A DNA stretch of 64,000 nucleotides, from NCBI RefSeq assembly GCF_020873895.1, contig NZ_JAHWGT010000032.1, positions 18,480 to 82,479 of the forward strand. The letters are read 5' to 3'. The translations under genes and the position numbers were made by a program. Positions 37,686 through 47,995 of the stretch are shown in pieces. Position 1 is the first letter of the stretch; each line of letters starts with the position of its first letter. The notes under the pieces are model-generated. The model was given only the letters and a program-made list of their open reading frames with translations. It had not been told where the DNA came from and did not search any database. Source of the DNA: Streptomyces sp. DH12. GTDB taxonomy: Bacteria > Actinomycetota > Actinomycetes > Streptomycetales > Streptomycetaceae.

Positions 37686-38769
37686 GCCCGAGCCGCAGGA
37701 GCCCCATGCCCCCCGCGACCCCCAAGACCCCCGGGACCCCAACGGCATCGGAGAGCCCGGCGGCCCCCACAGTCCCTACGAGCCCTACGACAACCCCCGC
37801 GAGGCCGTCGCCCCCACCGGCGCCGGCGCCGCGATGGACCTCGCCATGAGCGAGGCCGAGACGCTCGACCGGCGGGAGACCGAGCCGACCGGCGAGGAGG
37901 GCGCCCCGCCCGGCCCGGGCGGCAGGCCGCGCAGCCTGTGGAGCGACGCCTGGCACCAGCTGCGCCGCAACCCCGTCTTCGTCGTCTCCGCGCTGCTCAT
38001 CCTCTTCCTGCTGCTCGTCGCGGTCTGGCCGCAGCTGCTCACCGACACCGACCCGCTCCGCTGCGACCTGGACCGCTCCCAGGAGGGCTCCGCGCCCGGC
38101 CACCCCTTCGGCTTCGACACCCAGGGCTGCGACGTGTACGCCCGCACCGTGCACGGGGCCCGCGCCTCGATCACCGTCGGCGTCGCCGCCACCTTCGGCG
38201 CCGCCCTCCTCGGCAGCCTCCTCGGCGGGCTCGCCGGGTTCTTCGGCGGCTGGGCCGACGCCTTGCTCTCCCGTACCGCGGACGTCTTCTTCGGCATCCC
38301 CGTCGTCCTCGGCGGCCTGGTCTTCCTCTCCGTGGTCACCAGCACCACGGTGTGGCCGGTCGTCGGCTTCATCGTGCTGCTCGGCTGGCCCCAGATCGCC
38401 CGCATCGCCCGCGGCTCCGTGATCACCGCCAAGCAGCACGACTACGTCCAGGCCGCCCGCTCCCTGGGCGCCGGCAGCGGCCGGCTGATGCTGCGCCACG
38501 TGGCCCCCAACGCCGTGGCCCCCGTCATCGTCGTCGCGACCATCGCGCTGGGCACGTACATCGCCCTGGAGGCCACCCTGTCGTTCCTCGGCGTCGGCCT
38601 GCGCCCGCCCACGGTCTCCTGGGGGATCGACATCTCCAACGCCGCCCCGCAGATCCGCAACGCCCCGCACATGCTGCTGTGGCCCGCCGGCGCGCTGAGC
38701 GTCACGGTGCTCGCCTTCATCATGCTCGGCGACGCGGTCCGCGACGCCCTCGACCCCAAGCTGCGCTGA
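37678..38769 (+). CDS. peptide ABC transporter permease, DppC type
   Basis: 363 aa. An unusually long ~85-residue Pro/Glu-rich cytoplasmic N-terminus precedes the first helix (VFVVSALLILFLLLVAVWPQ). The external loop has two Cys (LRCDLDRS, TQGCDVY). The BPD_transp_1 domain contains EAA loop QAARSLGAGSGRLMLRHVAPN and ends GDAVRDALDPKLR. Starts within the preceding permease gene. Confidence 0.92.
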   Translation: MPEPEPQEPHAPRDPQDPRDPNGIGEPGGPHSPYEPYDNPREAVAPTGAGAAMDLAMSEAETLDRRETEPTGEEGAPPGPGGRPRSLWSDAWHQLRRNPVFVVSALLILFLLLVAVWPQLLTDTDPLRCDLDRSQEGSAPGHPFGFDTQGCDVYARTVHGARASITVGVAATFGAALLGSLLGGLAGFFGGWADALLSRTADVFFGIPVVLGGLVFLSVVTSTTVWPVVGFIVLLGWPQIARIARGSVITAKQHDYVQAARSLGAGSGRLMLRHVAPNAVAPVIVVATIALGTYIALEATLSFLGVGLRPPTVSWGIDISNAAPQIRNAPHMLLWPAGALSVTVLAFIMLGDAVRDALDPKLR

Positions 38770-38781
38770 GGAGCCGCCGCC

Positions 38782-39792
38782 ATGCTGCTCGAAGTCCGCG
38801 ACCTGCACGTCGAGTTCCGCACCCGCGAGGGCGTCGCCAAGGCCGTCAACGGCGTCAGCTACGCCGTCGACGAGGGGGAGACCCTCGCCGTGCTCGGCGA
38901 GTCGGGGTCCGGCAAGTCCGTCACCGCCCAGGCGGTCATGGGCATCCTCGACATGCCGCCCGGCCGCATCACCGGCGGGCGGATCCTCTTCCAGGGGCGC
39001 GACCTGCTGACCCTCAAGGAGGACGAGCGGCGCAAGGTCCGCGGCGCCCGGATGGCGATGGTCTTCCAGGACGCGCTGTCCGCCCTCAACCCCGTCCTCA
39101 CCGTCGGCGACCAGCTCGCCGAGATGTTCACCGTCCACCGCGGCACGTCGAAGAAGGACGCCCGCGCCAAGGCCGTCGAACTGATGGACCGCGTGCGCAT
39201 CCCCGCCGCGCTCGAACGCGTCGACCAGTACCCGCACCAGTTCAGCGGCGGCATGCGCCAACGCATCATGATCGCCATGGCGATGGCCCTCGAACCGGCC
39301 CTCATCATCGCCGACGAGCCCACCACCGCCCTCGACGTCACCGTCCAGGCCCAGGTGATGGAGCTGCTCGCGGAGCTCAGGCGGGAGATGCGGATGGGCC
39401 TCATCCTCATCACCCACGACCTCGGCGTCGTCGCCGACGTCGCCGACCGCATCGCCGTCATGTACGCCGGCCGGATCGTCGAGACCGCTCCCGTGCACGA
39501 CCTGTACCGGGCCCCCGCCCACCCCTACACCCGGGGCCTGCTGGACTCCATCCCGCGCCTGGACCAGAAGGGGCGGGAGCTGTACGCGATCCGGGGCCTG
39601 CCGCCGAGCCTCACCGCCATCCCCTCCGGCTGCCCCTTCCACCCCCGCTGCCCCCGGGCCCGCGACGTCTGCCGCACCAACGTCCCCCCGCTGTACGAGG
39701 TCTCCGCCGACCGCCGCAGCGCCTGCCACTTCTGGCGCGAGACCCTCCACGACGAGCCCGCCGGCAAGGAGCCCGCCGATGCCCCCCGCTGA
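38782..39792 (+). CDS. peptide ABC transporter ATPase, DppD type
   Basis: 336 aa. Walker [14 protein letters not shown]-loop [10 protein letters not shown], signature [13 protein letters not shown], Walker [23 protein letters not shown], and oligo_HPY tail with [16 protein letters not shown]. Overlaps the next ATPase gene by 14 bases. Confidence 0.93.
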   Translation: MLLEVRDLHVEFRTREGVAKAVNGVSYAVDEGETLAVLGESGSGKSVTAQAVMGILDMPPGRITGGRILFQGRDLLTLKEDERRKVRGARMAMVFQDALSALNPVLTVGDQLAEMFTVHRGTSKKDARAKAVELMDRVRIPAALERVDQYPHQFSGGMRQRIMIAMAMALEPALIIADEPTTALDVTVQAQVMELLAELRREMRMGLILITHDLGVVADVADRIAVMYAGRIVETAPVHDLYRAPAHPYTRGLLDSIPRLDQKGRELYAIRGLPPSLTAIPSGCPFHPRCPRARDVCRTNVPPLYEVSADRRSACHFWRETLHDEPAGKEPADAPR

Positions 39793-40930
39793 GCCGGTCC
39801 TGGAGGTCCGCGACCTCGTCAAGCACTACCCCCTCACCCGGGGCGTCGTGTTCCGCAAGCAGGTCGGCGCCGTCAAGGCGGTCGACGGCGTCTCCTTCGA
39901 GGTGCGCCAGGGCGAGACCCTCGGCATCGTCGGCGAGTCCGGGTGCGGGAAGTCGACCGTGGCCCGGATGCTCGTCAACCTGGAACGCCCCACCTCGGGC
40001 GCCATCCGCTACCGGGGCGAGGACATCACGCGCCTGTCGGGCCGCGCCCTGAAGGCGGTGCGCCGCGACATCCAGATGGTCTTCCAGGACCCGTACACCT
40101 CCCTCAACCCGCGGATGACGGTCGGGGACATCGTCGGCGAGCCCTACGAGATCCACCCCGAGGCCGCCCCGAAGGGCGACCGGCGGCGCCGGGTGCAGGA
40201 GCTGCTGGAGGTCGTGGGCCTCAGCCCCGAGCACATCAACCGCTACCCGCACCAGTTCTCCGGCGGGCAGCGCCAGCGCATCGGCATCGCCCGCGGCCTG
40301 GCCCTGCGGCCCCGGGTCATCGTCGCCGACGAGCCGGTCTCCGCCCTCGACGTCTCCGTCCAGGCGCAGGTCGTCAACCTGCTGGAACGCCTCCAGGACG
40401 AGTTCGGGCTCAGCTACGTCTTCATCGCGCACGACCTGTCGATCGTGCGGCACATCTCCGACCGGGTCGGCGTCATGTACCTGGGCCGCATCGTGGAGAC
40501 GGGGACGGACACCGAGATCTACGACCACCCCACCCACCCGTATACGCAGGCGCTGCTCTCCGCCGTCCCCGTGCCCGACCCGCGGGCGCGTGAGCGCCGC
40601 GAGCGGATCCTGCTCAGCGGCGACGTGCCGTCCCCCGCCGACCCGCCCTCCGGGTGCCGGTTCCGCACCCGCTGCTGGAAGGCGCGCGAGCGGTGCGCCC
40701 TGGAGGTGCCGCTGCTGGCCGTGCCGGCCGCCTTCCGGGACGTGGCCACCCCGGCGCGGCACGACTCGGCGTGCCACTTCGCCGAGGAGATGCACGTCGT
40801 ACCGGGCGACACGGCGTCCCGCGTCGGGCAGGCGGCGCCGCCGCCGGAGCCCTCACCCGGCCCGCCGGAGCCCCCACCCGGCGAGCCCGGTCCACCCGGC
40901 CCCGGGGCGGACGGACCGGGGCCCGCGTAA
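39779..40930 (+). CDS. peptide ABC transporter ATPase, DppF type
   Basis: 383 aa. Walker [15 protein letters not shown]-loop [12 protein letters not shown], signature [15 protein letters not shown], Walker [22 protein letters not shown], oligo_HPY tail [18 protein letters not shown]. The last ~35 residues are a Pro/Gly-rich extension not needed for the fold. Confidence 0.93.
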   Translation: MPPAEPVLEVRDLVKHYPLTRGVVFRKQVGAVKAVDGVSFEVRQGETLGIVGESGCGKSTVARMLVNLERPTSGAIRYRGEDITRLSGRALKAVRRDIQMVFQDPYTSLNPRMTVGDIVGEPYEIHPEAAPKGDRRRRVQELLEVVGLSPEHINRYPHQFSGGQRQRIGIARGLALRPRVIVADEPVSALDVSVQAQVVNLLERLQDEFGLSYVFIAHDLSIVRHISDRVGVMYLGRIVETGTDTEIYDHPTHPYTQALLSAVPVPDPRARERRERILLSGDVPSPADPPSGCRFRTRCWKARERCALEVPLLAVPAAFRDVATPARHDSACHFAEEMHVVPGDTASRVGQAAPPPEPSPGPPEPPPGEPGPPGPGADGPGPA

Positions 40931-41009
40931 CCGGCGGGACACGGCGCCGACCCCGTAGCGATATACGGACACGCCACCCTGGTCGACGTACGGCCGTGCG
41001 GGTGCCGTG

Positions 41010-41045
41010 GACCGGCCGGGGCGCGCCTCGCCGCCCCGGCCGGTC
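41010..41045. terminator. bidirectional terminator
   Basis: 14-bp perfect stem (41010-41023 with 41032-41045) between the transporter operon and the convergent peptidase gene. Confidence 0.85.
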
Positions 41046-41087
41046 GCACCCGCCCCGCGTCACGCCGCCGCGTCACGCCGCCGGGGC

Positions 41088-43229
41088 TCACGCGGGAGGC
41101 AGCGCCCGGCGCAGGAAGTCCCGTTGCAGGAGCAGCAGGTTCTCCGCGACCTGCTCCTGCGGCGCCATGTGGGTCACACCCGTCAGCGGCACCACCTCAT
41201 GGGGGCGGCCCGCCGCCAGCAGGGCCGAGGAGAGCCGCAGCGTATGGGCGACGACCACGTTGTCGTCCGCCGTCCCATGGATGATCATCATGGGGCGGGC
41301 GGGTTCCCGCGCCTCCACCAGCCCGTCGTCCCACACCAGCGAGTTCGCCCGGTAGACCTCCGGCACGTCCCCGGGCGTCCCGCCGAGGTACCGCTCGGTG
41401 TAGTGGGTGTCGTAGAGGCGGTGGTCGGTCACCGGGGCGCCCACCACGGCGGCGTGGAAGACGTCGGGGCGCCGCAGCACCGCGAGCCCCGCCAGGTACC
41501 CGCCGTAGGACCAGCCCCGGATCGCCACCCGCCCGAGGTCCAGCGGGTACCGGCCGGCGAGCCCCCGCAGGGCGGCGACCTGGTCGTCCAGCGCCACCGT
41601 GTGCCGCCCGGCGACGGCCTTCTCCCAGTCGGGCGAGCGCCCCGGCGTGCCCCGCCCGTCCGCGACGACCACCGCGAACCCCTGGTCGGCGAACCACTGG
41701 GAGGTCAGGTGCCGGTCGTGCGCCGCCACCACCCGCTGCCCGTGCGGACCGCCGTAGGGGTCCATCAGCACCGGCAGCGGGCCGTCGCCCTCCCGGTACC
41801 CGTGCGGCAGCAGCACCGCGCAGGGCACGCGGTCCGGTCCCGACTCGGTGAGCGCGAGCCGCGGCGACAGCACGGGCGTCTCGGCGTACGAGGCGACCTC
41901 CGCGACCGGCACGCCGTCCCGCAGCACCCGCACCCGGGTCCCCGGCCGGTCGGGCAGCGCCGAGGCGAGGACCGTCACCGGGCCGCCGCGCACCGCGCCG
42001 TGGACGCCCGGCCCCCGCGAGACCCGCTCGGCGCCCCGGGAGCCCACCCGGTACACATGGATCGCGCCAATTTCCGGATCCTCCGCGAGGGCCCCCGCCG
42101 AGGCCGAGACCAGTACGTCCCCGTCCCCCACGTCCAGCACCGCCCGTACGTGCAACCGCCCGTCCGTCAGGGGGCGCTCGCCGACCACGAGGACGCGCGC
42201 CCCACCCTCGTCCGCGACCCGCACGAGCCGCCCGTCCGGTGTCCGGGACGGAACGCCGGAGACAAGTTCCAGCCAACGGCCGTCCTCCTCCCGGTGGACG
42301 GCGCGGGTCGCCCCGGTCCCGGTGTCGACCTCCAGGTACTCCTGCGTGCGCTGGTCACGGGTCTGGACGAGCAGCAGCGGGGCGCCGGCGGACGACCAGT
42401 GCACCCGGGCCAGGTACGGGAACCGGTCCCGGTCCCACACGACCTCCGTCCGCGCGCCGTCCGCCACCCCGAGCAGGAACAGGCGCACATCGGCGTTGTC
42501 GGTCCCCGCCGCCGGGTAGGCCACGCGCGCCGGCTCGCGCTCCGGGTGCGCGGGGTCGGAGATCCACCACCGCTGCACGGCGGCGTCGTCCACCCGCGCC
42601 ACGAGAAGCCGGTCGGAGCGGGGCGACCACCAGAACCCCCGCGAGCGGTCCATCGACTCGGCCGCCACGTGCTCGGCCGTCCCGTACGCCACGTGCTCGC
42701 CCTCCGGTTCGGCGAGCGCCCGGTCCGCCCCGTCGGCGCCCTCCACCGGGACCACCCGCAGCGCCCCGTCCGACACGTACGCCACGAGCCGCCCGTCCGG
42801 CGACGGCCGCGGGTCGAGCACCGGCCCGCGGGCGGGCAGCGGGCGCGTCGTCCCGGCCCGCAGCTCGGCGACGTACAGCCGCCCCGACAGGGCGAACGCC
42901 GCCAACTCGACCGCCGCGTCGACCGCGTAGCCGACCACGCCCCGCGCCACCTCCCGGCTGCGCTCCCGGCGCGTGCGCTCCTGCGCCGACAGCCGCTCAC
43001 CGGCCCCGCCGAGCAACTCCCGCGGATCGGCGGCGACCCGCTCGCGGACCTCCCCGCCGGCCAGGTCCAGGACGCACAGCCGGTGCTCCGGCTCCGCCCC
43101 CGACGGTGAACGCAGGAAGACCACCCGGGAACCGTCGGGTGACACGGTGAACGACCGTGGCGCTCCCAGGGTGTAGCGCCGGGTGCGTGCGTACTGGCGG
43201 GGGAACGGGCTCTGCTGCCGCGAGGTCAT
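41088..43229 (-). CDS. S9 family peptidase (dipeptidyl peptidase IV-like)
   Basis: 713 aa, no signal peptide, so probably cytoplasmic. The N-terminal ~430 residues are a DPP_IV-type beta-propeller (APRSFTVSPDGSRVVFLRS, FWWSPRSDRLLVARVD). The C-terminal alpha/beta hydrolase holds the nucleophile in GWSYGGYLAG, Asp in GTADDNVV and His in THMAPQ. Members remove dipeptides or cut short peptides. Lying beside two peptide importers, it could degrade imported oligopeptides. The ATG at 43229 has TAGTTT 7 bases before it and no ribosome binding site (leaderless type). A GTG at 43274 would add 15 non-conserved residues. Confidence 0.9.
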   Translation of the reverse strand: MTSRQQSPFPRQYARTRRYTLGAPRSFTVSPDGSRVVFLRSPSGAEPEHRLCVLDLAGGEVRERVAADPRELLGGAGERLSAQERTRRERSREVARGVVGYAVDAAVELAAFALSGRLYVAELRAGTTRPLPARGPVLDPRPSPDGRLVAYVSDGALRVVPVEGADGADRALAEPEGEHVAYGTAEHVAAESMDRSRGFWWSPRSDRLLVARVDDAAVQRWWISDPAHPEREPARVAYPAAGTDNADVRLFLLGVADGARTEVVWDRDRFPYLARVHWSSAGAPLLLVQTRDQRTQEYLEVDTGTGATRAVHREEDGRWLELVSGVPSRTPDGRLVRVADEGGARVLVVGERPLTDGRLHVRAVLDVGDGDVLVSASAGALAEDPEIGAIHVYRVGSRGAERVSRGPGVHGAVRGGPVTVLASALPDRPGTRVRVLRDGVPVAEVASYAETPVLSPRLALTESGPDRVPCAVLLPHGYREGDGPLPVLMDPYGGPHGQRVVAAHDRHLTSQWFADQGFAVVVADGRGTPGRSPDWEKAVAGRHTVALDDQVAALRGLAGRYPLDLGRVAIRGWSYGGYLAGLAVLRRPDVFHAAVVGAPVTDHRLYDTHYTERYLGGTPGDVPEVYRANSLVWDDGLVEAREPARPMMIIHGTADDNVVVAHTLRLSSALLAAGRPHEVVPLTGVTHMAPQEQVAENLLLLQRDFLRRALPPA

Positions 43230-43383
43230 GTGACCGAAACTAGCGGCTGTGCGCCCCCCAATGCTGCCGTGCACCGATCGATGCGTGCGAACGGAAAGTT
43301 ATGATCCGTAGCGCAAGGTGGGTAGAACCTCCTGGCACATGCGCGCGTCCCGTTCCGACCGACACGTATGGAGGTGAACCGCC

Positions 43384-43578
43384 GTGGCACTCTCGATTTC
43401 GGCGGTGGTGCTGCTGGCGATCGTCGTCTTCCTGCTCATCCGGAAATCGGGTCTGAAGGCCGGGCACGCGGTCGTGTGCATGCTGCTCGGCTTCTACCTG
43501 GCGAGTTCCTCCATCGCCCCCACCGTCAGCCAGCTGACCACCAGCGTCGCCGGCATGATCGGGAACCTCAAGTTCTAG
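43384..43578 (+). CDS. small conserved membrane protein
   Basis: 64 aa, two hydrophobic segments (ISAVVLLAIVVFLLI; AVVCMLLGFYLASSSIA) separated by a basic RKSGLKAGH turn. GTG start with an excellent GGAGGTGA site. The upstream patch (AAAGTTATGATCC) is AT-richer and likely a promoter. Recognised as a widespread small Streptomyces protein; function unknown. Divergent from the S9 peptidase. Confidence 0.75.
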   Translation: MALSISAVVLLAIVVFLLIRKSGLKAGHAVVCMLLGFYLASSSIAPTVSQLTTSVAGMIGNLKF

Positions 43579-43626
43579 CGAGCGCACGTCCCCGGGGACC
43601 CGCGCCGGACCTCGTAGGGTGTCCGT

Positions 43627-44517
43627 ATGACGGATCTCCCCGCCCGTCGTCTGCTCCTGGTGCACGCGCACCCCGACGACGAGTCGATCAACAACGGCGC
43701 CACCATGGCCAAGTACGCGGCCGAGGGCGCCCAGGTCACGCTCGTGACCTGCACACAGGGCGAGGAGGGCGAGGTCATCCCGGCCGACCTCGCCCACCTC
43801 GCACCCGACCGCGACGACCGCCTCGGGCCGCACCGCGTCGGTGAACTCGCCGCCGCGATGAGGGAGCTGGGCGTCCGCGACCACCGCTTCCTCGGCGGCC
43901 CCGGGCGCTTCCGCGACTCCGGGATGATGGGCGTCCCGCAGAACCACCGCGAGGGCGCCTTCCACGCGACCCCCGTCGACGAGGCGGCCGCCCACCTGGT
44001 CGACGTCGTACGGGAGGTCCGCCCGCAGGTCCTGGTGACCTACGACCCCGACGGCGGGTACGGCCACCCCGACCACATCCAGGCCCACCGCGTCGCCGTC
44101 CGCGCCGTGGAGCTGGCCGCCGACCCCGCGTACCGCCCCGGCTCCGGCGCCCCGCACGCCGTCGCGAAGGTCTACTGGAACCGCGTGCCGCGCTCGGTCG
44201 CCGAGGAGGGCTTCGCCGCCCTGCGCGCCGCGACGGGCGTGGCGTTCCCCGGCACGGCGGACATCGGCGACGTCCCGGGCGTGGTCGACGACGCGCTGGT
44301 CACCACGGAGATCGACGGCACCGCGTACGCGGACCGGAAGGTCGCCGCCATGTGCGCCCACGCCACACAGATCAGTGTGCAGGACAGGTTCTTCGCCCTC
44401 TCCAACCATCTGGGGCAGCCCGTCTTCGTGCGCGAGTACTACCAGTTGGCGCACGGCACGTCCGGCGCGCCGGCCGGGGAGCGCGAGACCGACCTCTTCG
44501 CGGGGGTGGACGCGTGA
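43627..44517 (+). CDS. mshB: GlcNAc-inositol deacetylase of mycothiol biosynthesis
   Basis: 296 aa, LmbE-like zinc deacetylase that converts GlcNAc-Ins to GlcN-Ins, the second chemical step to mycothiol. Zinc ligands are seen in [12 protein letters not shown] (AHPDDE motif) and in [21 protein letters not shown] near residue 12 and the [10 protein letters not shown] segment are family-typical. TAGGGT stands 6 bases before the ATG with no ribosome binding site, suggesting a leaderless mRNA. The stop overlaps the next start (GTGA). Confidence 0.94.
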   Translation: MTDLPARRLLLVHAHPDDESINNGATMAKYAAEGAQVTLVTCTQGEEGEVIPADLAHLAPDRDDRLGPHRVGELAAAMRELGVRDHRFLGGPGRFRDSGMMGVPQNHREGAFHATPVDEAAAHLVDVVREVRPQVLVTYDPDGGYGHPDHIQAHRVAVRAVELAADPAYRPGSGAPHAVAKVYWNRVPRSVAEEGFAALRAATGVAFPGTADIGDVPGVVDDALVTTEIDGTAYADRKVAAMCAHATQISVQDRFFALSNHLGQPVFVREYYQLAHGTSGAPAGERETDLFAGVDA

Positions 44518-44885
44518 GCACCGCGGTCAAAGTCGCCCTCCACGCCCTGCTGGTCGTCCTCGGCGTCCTCGTCGGGCTGGCCGGGGCGCTCGTCCAGGGC
44601 GCCTGGCTCCCCGGCGGGCTGCTGCTCGCCCTGCTGGCCACCGCCGCCCTCTTCTACGGCGGCCTGCGGGCGGTCGGCGGGCAGGCGGGCGTCATGACGT
44701 CCGGCCTCGGCTGGCTCGCGGCCGTCGTGGCGGTCGGTTTCGGCCGGGGCGAGGGCGACAAGGTCTTCTGGGGCGGCATCGCCGACCTCGCGTACGTCCT
44801 CGGCGGCATGCTGCTGGCTGTGATGTGCGCCACCCTGTCCGCGGTTCCCCAACGGCACCACGGCGCACGGACACTTGACAGGTGA
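44514..44885 (+). CDS. membrane protein downstream of mshB (DUF6113-like)
   Basis: 123 aa with four hydrophobic segments ([71 protein letters not shown]). Translationally coupled to mshB by a 4-base overlap. Function unknown; the DUF name is from memory. Confidence 0.8.
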   Translation: MSTAVKVALHALLVVLGVLVGLAGALVQGAWLPGGLLLALLATAALFYGGLRAVGGQAGVMTSGLGWLAAVVAVGFGRGEGDKVFWGGIADLAYVLGGMLLAVMCATLSAVPQRHHGARTLDR

Positions 44886-44926
44886 CCTGCCCGAACTTGG
44901 GCGGTATTGCCCGGCGGTGTTCCCCT

Positions 44927-44948
44927 GGTCACGGGTGGTCCCGTGACC
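44927..44948. terminator. hairpin between the mshB operon and the next gene
   Basis: Perfect 9-bp stem GGTCACGGG/CCCGTGACC with TGGT loop. Confidence 0.6.
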
Positions 44949-45027
44949 GCGGCCAGTATGGTGGTGCGCGCCGCCGGGCGCCCGTGGGTCTGAGAGCGGG
45001 CGGCGGAGCCAACCGGGAGAGCCTGCT

Positions 45028-47043
45028 TTGAGCCGTGAAACTGACACCTCGTCCTCCGGGCCCCAGGGGCGTGGCGGAGCCGCCTACCCCTCGGGGACAC
45101 CGCCGTACGGGTCGCCCCAGTACCAGGAGGCGTCCGGGGCCGGCGCGCCCGCGCAGCCCGAGGAGAAGAAGACCGAGACGACGCTGACGACCCGCATCCG
45201 GATCAACATCCCCGGTTCGCGGCCCATCCCGCCGGTCGTCGTCCGCAAGCCCGTCGCCGCGGAGGACCAGGAGGCGCCCGAGGACGAGTCCGGGCCGCAG
45301 CCGGAGAGCCCCGCGGAGCGCACGGCGGCCACGCCCCGCCCCGAGGCGGCGGAGCGCGAGCCGTCCGCGCCGCAGGACGCGCCCGCCAGCGACTGGTTCG
45401 CCCCGCGCAAGCCCCCGGCCACCGGGCCGCAGACCGCGCAGGCCCCGGAAGCGCCTCGGCCGCCCGCCGCGGCCGGCCCCGCCCGCGACGGAGGCACGGG
45501 CACCCCCGCCCACGGCACGCCCGCCTTCGGCACGCCCGCCCACGGCACCCCGACGGCCGCCGCCGGCACGCCCGGCAGCGGGGCCGGGGCCAACGGCTCG
45601 GGGTACGCCGCCACCGTCGGCGCCCCGCCGCGCCAGGGCGGCCCCGCGCCGCGCGACCCCTCCCGGAACGGGGCGCCGGGCGGTGCCGGGCACTCTGGCG
45701 GGCCCTCCCTGCCGTACTTCTCCGACGGACCCGAGCCCCCCGCGGGCCCGACGTCGGGCCCGGCGCTGGGCACCGTCGAGGTGCCGCCCGCCGCCGGCGG
45801 CCTGGCGGGCGGGTTCTCCGACGACACCGCGATCCTCACCCCGCAGCAGCCGCACGCGGGCCCGCCGCCCGCGCAGGTCTCCGGCGCGACCCTCACCAGC
45901 GGCATCCCCGTGGCCCCGCAGGACCACGGCGAGGCGCCGTCGCCGTTCCCGATGTCGGGCCCCGCCCGCGCGGCGGACGCCCCCGGCGGCCAGGACGCGT
46001 TCGACGCGTACCCGCCCGCCCTCGACGAGCCCGCGCCGCAGGCGCCCGCGCCGACCCCGCCGCCCGCCACGCGCGCGGCTCCCGCGCCGAAGAAGAAGGG
46101 CCGCTCCAAGCTGGTCCTCCTCGGCGTCGCCGCGGTCACCCTGGCCGGCGTCGCCTACGGCGCGGGGCTCCTCCTCAACCAGGCCGACGTGCCGAAGGGC
46201 ACCACGGTCCTCGGCGTCGACATCGGCGGCTCGACGAAGGAGGAGGCCGTCCGCAAGCTCGACGCCGTCCTCGGGGAGCGCGCCACGACGCCGCTGAAGC
46301 TCGAAGTGGGCGGCACGGACCGGTCCCTCGCCCCGGACAAGGCCGGCCTGTCCCTCGACAGCCAGGCGACCGTCCGGGCCGCCGCGGGCAGCGACTACAA
46401 CCCGGTGTCGGTGATCGGTTCGCTCTTCGGCGCCGAGCGCGTCGCGCAGCCGGTCATCCCCGTGGACGAGGAGAAGCTCGGCGTCGCCCTGAGCGACCTG
46501 GCCGGCGGCTCCGGCTCGGTCACCGAGGGCACCGTCCGGTTCGAGCCGGGCAAGGTCGTCCCCGTCCCCGGCAAGGCCGGCACGGCCCTGGACGTCCAGC
46601 GGTCCATGCTCTTCGTCAAGGACGCGTACCGGGCGCAGGTCGAGACGGGCAAGCCGAACGTCGTCGAACTGCCCGTCGCCACCCGCGAACCGACGATCAA
46701 GCAGGAGGAGATCGACCGGGCCGTGGCGGAGTTCGCCGAGCCCGCCATGTCCGACTTGGTCACCATCCGGGCGGGCGGCCGGGAGATCCAGTTCGGCCCG
46801 CAGCGGTCGCTGCCGCAGATCCTGTCCATGAAGCCGGTCGACGGGAAGCTCGTCCCGTACTACGACAAGGAGGCCATCAACCGCCTCCTGGACGGCGTCT
46901 TCGACGGCGTGATGATCACCAAGGGGGACGGCAGGAAGCACCAGCTGTCCGCCGACGACGTGGCCAGTGCCTTGCAGAAGGCGCTCATGGGCAAGGACCG
47001 CGCGGAGCGCACGGTCACCATCGAGCTCGACCCGCAGGGCTGA
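45028..47043 (+). CDS. membrane-anchored PG_binding_4-type protein without VanW domain
   Basis: 671 aa. The first ~345 residues are a Pro/Gly/Ala-rich cytoplasmic region with many GTPAHGTPAFGTP-like repeats. A single helix follows (SKLVLLGVAAVTLAGVAYGAGLL), then an extracytoplasmic part with two units of the PG_binding_4 style (GTTVLGVDIGGSTKEEAVRKLDAVL; EEIDRAVAEFAEPAMSDLVTI). VanW proteins carry such units but then continue into a VanW domain, which is missing here. Probably contacts cell wall. TTG start, with GGGAGAG 9 bases upstream. Confidence 0.78.
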   Translation: MSRETDTSSSGPQGRGGAAYPSGTPPYGSPQYQEASGAGAPAQPEEKKTETTLTTRIRINIPGSRPIPPVVVRKPVAAEDQEAPEDESGPQPESPAERTAATPRPEAAEREPSAPQDAPASDWFAPRKPPATGPQTAQAPEAPRPPAAAGPARDGGTGTPAHGTPAFGTPAHGTPTAAAGTPGSGAGANGSGYAATVGAPPRQGGPAPRDPSRNGAPGGAGHSGGPSLPYFSDGPEPPAGPTSGPALGTVEVPPAAGGLAGGFSDDTAILTPQQPHAGPPPAQVSGATLTSGIPVAPQDHGEAPSPFPMSGPARAADAPGGQDAFDAYPPALDEPAPQAPAPTPPPATRAAPAPKKKGRSKLVLLGVAAVTLAGVAYGAGLLLNQADVPKGTTVLGVDIGGSTKEEAVRKLDAVLGERATTPLKLEVGGTDRSLAPDKAGLSLDSQATVRAAAGSDYNPVSVIGSLFGAERVAQPVIPVDEEKLGVALSDLAGGSGSVTEGTVRFEPGKVVPVPGKAGTALDVQRSMLFVKDAYRAQVETGKPNVVELPVATREPTIKQEEIDRAVAEFAEPAMSDLVTIRAGGREIQFGPQRSLPQILSMKPVDGKLVPYYDKEAINRLLDGVFDGVMITKGDGRKHQLSADDVASALQKALMGKDRAERTVTIELDPQG

Positions 47044-47120
47044 CCCCGGCCCGCGGGCCGGTCCTCGACCGGCAGGGCTGATCCTCGGCCCGCGGGGTGG
47101 CCCCCGGCCCGCGGGCCGAC

Positions 47121-47147
47121 GCGGCGCCCGGGACGTCCGGGCGCCGC
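47121..47147. terminator. bidirectional terminator
   Basis: 11-bp stem (47121-47131 with 47137-47147) between convergent genes. The 75 bases before it are a repeated CCCGGCCCGCGGG low-complexity stretch. Confidence 0.7.
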
Positions 47148-47149
47148 CG

Positions 47150-47995
47150 TCAGTTGAGCCGCGCCCGGGCGGCCCGCGCGTGCGCCCGCAGGGTGGCGGC
47201 GGTGGTCGGCTCCACCGCGTCGACCACCTCCGCGTACGCCTCGATCTCCGCCGCGCCGGCCGCGAACTCGCCCCGCCGCACCAGCAGCTGCGCCCGCTCG
47301 TAGCGCAGCCGCGCCGGGTGGGAGGGGAGCAGCAGCGCCAGCTCCACCGCCCACAGGGCCACGTCGGAGCGCTCCGGGCGGCCCGCGGCCCAGGCGCGGA
47401 TGTTGTTCAGGACCCGCAGCACGACGTCGAGCGGGTCCGCGGGCGCCAGTATCGACGGCCGCAGCGGCTCACCGGTGGCGCCGGCCACGAGCAGCTCCAC
47501 CTCCCCGCCGGTCAGCGGCCGCCCCCCGGCGAAGGGGTCGGCGAGCACCTGCTCCTCCGGGTCGCCGAAGCCGACGACGAAGTGGCCGGGCAGCGCCACC
47601 CCGTACACGTGGGCGCCGGCGCGCCGGGCGACCTCCGCCCACACCACCGACAGCAGGATCGGCAGGCCCCGGCGGCGCCGCAGCACGTGGTGGAGGAGCG
47701 AGGACTCCAGGTGCCGGTAGTCCGCCGGGGTGCCGTGGAAGCCGTACCGGGTGCCGAGCAGCGCCGCCAGGGCCGCCGCCCAGGCGTGCGGCGACTTCGG
47801 CCCGTACGGCAGGAGCCCGGCGAGCCGGTCCAGTTCGATCTCGGCGGCGTCCAGTTCGGCCTGCCCCAGCTCCGGTTCCGCCTCGGCGCCGATCAGCAGG
47901 CAGAGCGCGGCCAGGTCGGGCCGCTCCTCGCGCGCCTCCCGCGCGAACCGCGCCCGCCACCGGTCCGGCGCCGGCCCGTCGTCCGCGCCGCTCAC
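47150..47995 (-). CDS. transglutaminase-like / SirB1-domain protein
   Basis: 281 aa. The N-terminal ~180 residues match the SirB1_N transglutaminase-like pattern: LHHVLRRRRGLPILLSVVWAEVARRAGAHVYGVALPGHFVVGF. The usual catalytic Cys of true transglutaminases is absent, as in the family. The C-terminal helical region (WAVELALLLPSHPARLRYERAQLLVRRGEF) is TPR-like. The GTG at 47995 overlaps the stop of the acetyltransferase gene by 4 bases, so they are co-translated. Exact activity unknown. Confidence 0.85.
   Translation of the reverse strand: MSGADDGPAPDRWRARFAREAREERPDLAALCLLIGAEAEPELGQAELDAAEIELDRLAGLLPYGPKSPHAWAAALAALLGTRYGFHGTPADYRHLESSLLHHVLRRRRGLPILLSVVWAEVARRAGAHVYGVALPGHFVVGFGDPEEQVLADPFAGGRPLTGGEVELLVAGATGEPLRPSILAPADPLDVVLRVLNNIRAWAAGRPERSDVALWAVELALLLPSHPARLRYERAQLLVRRGEFAAGAAEIEAYAEVVDAVEPTTAATLRAHARAARARLN

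Noticed and set aside
41197-42276. Alternative frame inside the S9 peptidase
   Set aside because: Shadow frame; the peptidase catalytic triad lies in the annotated frame.
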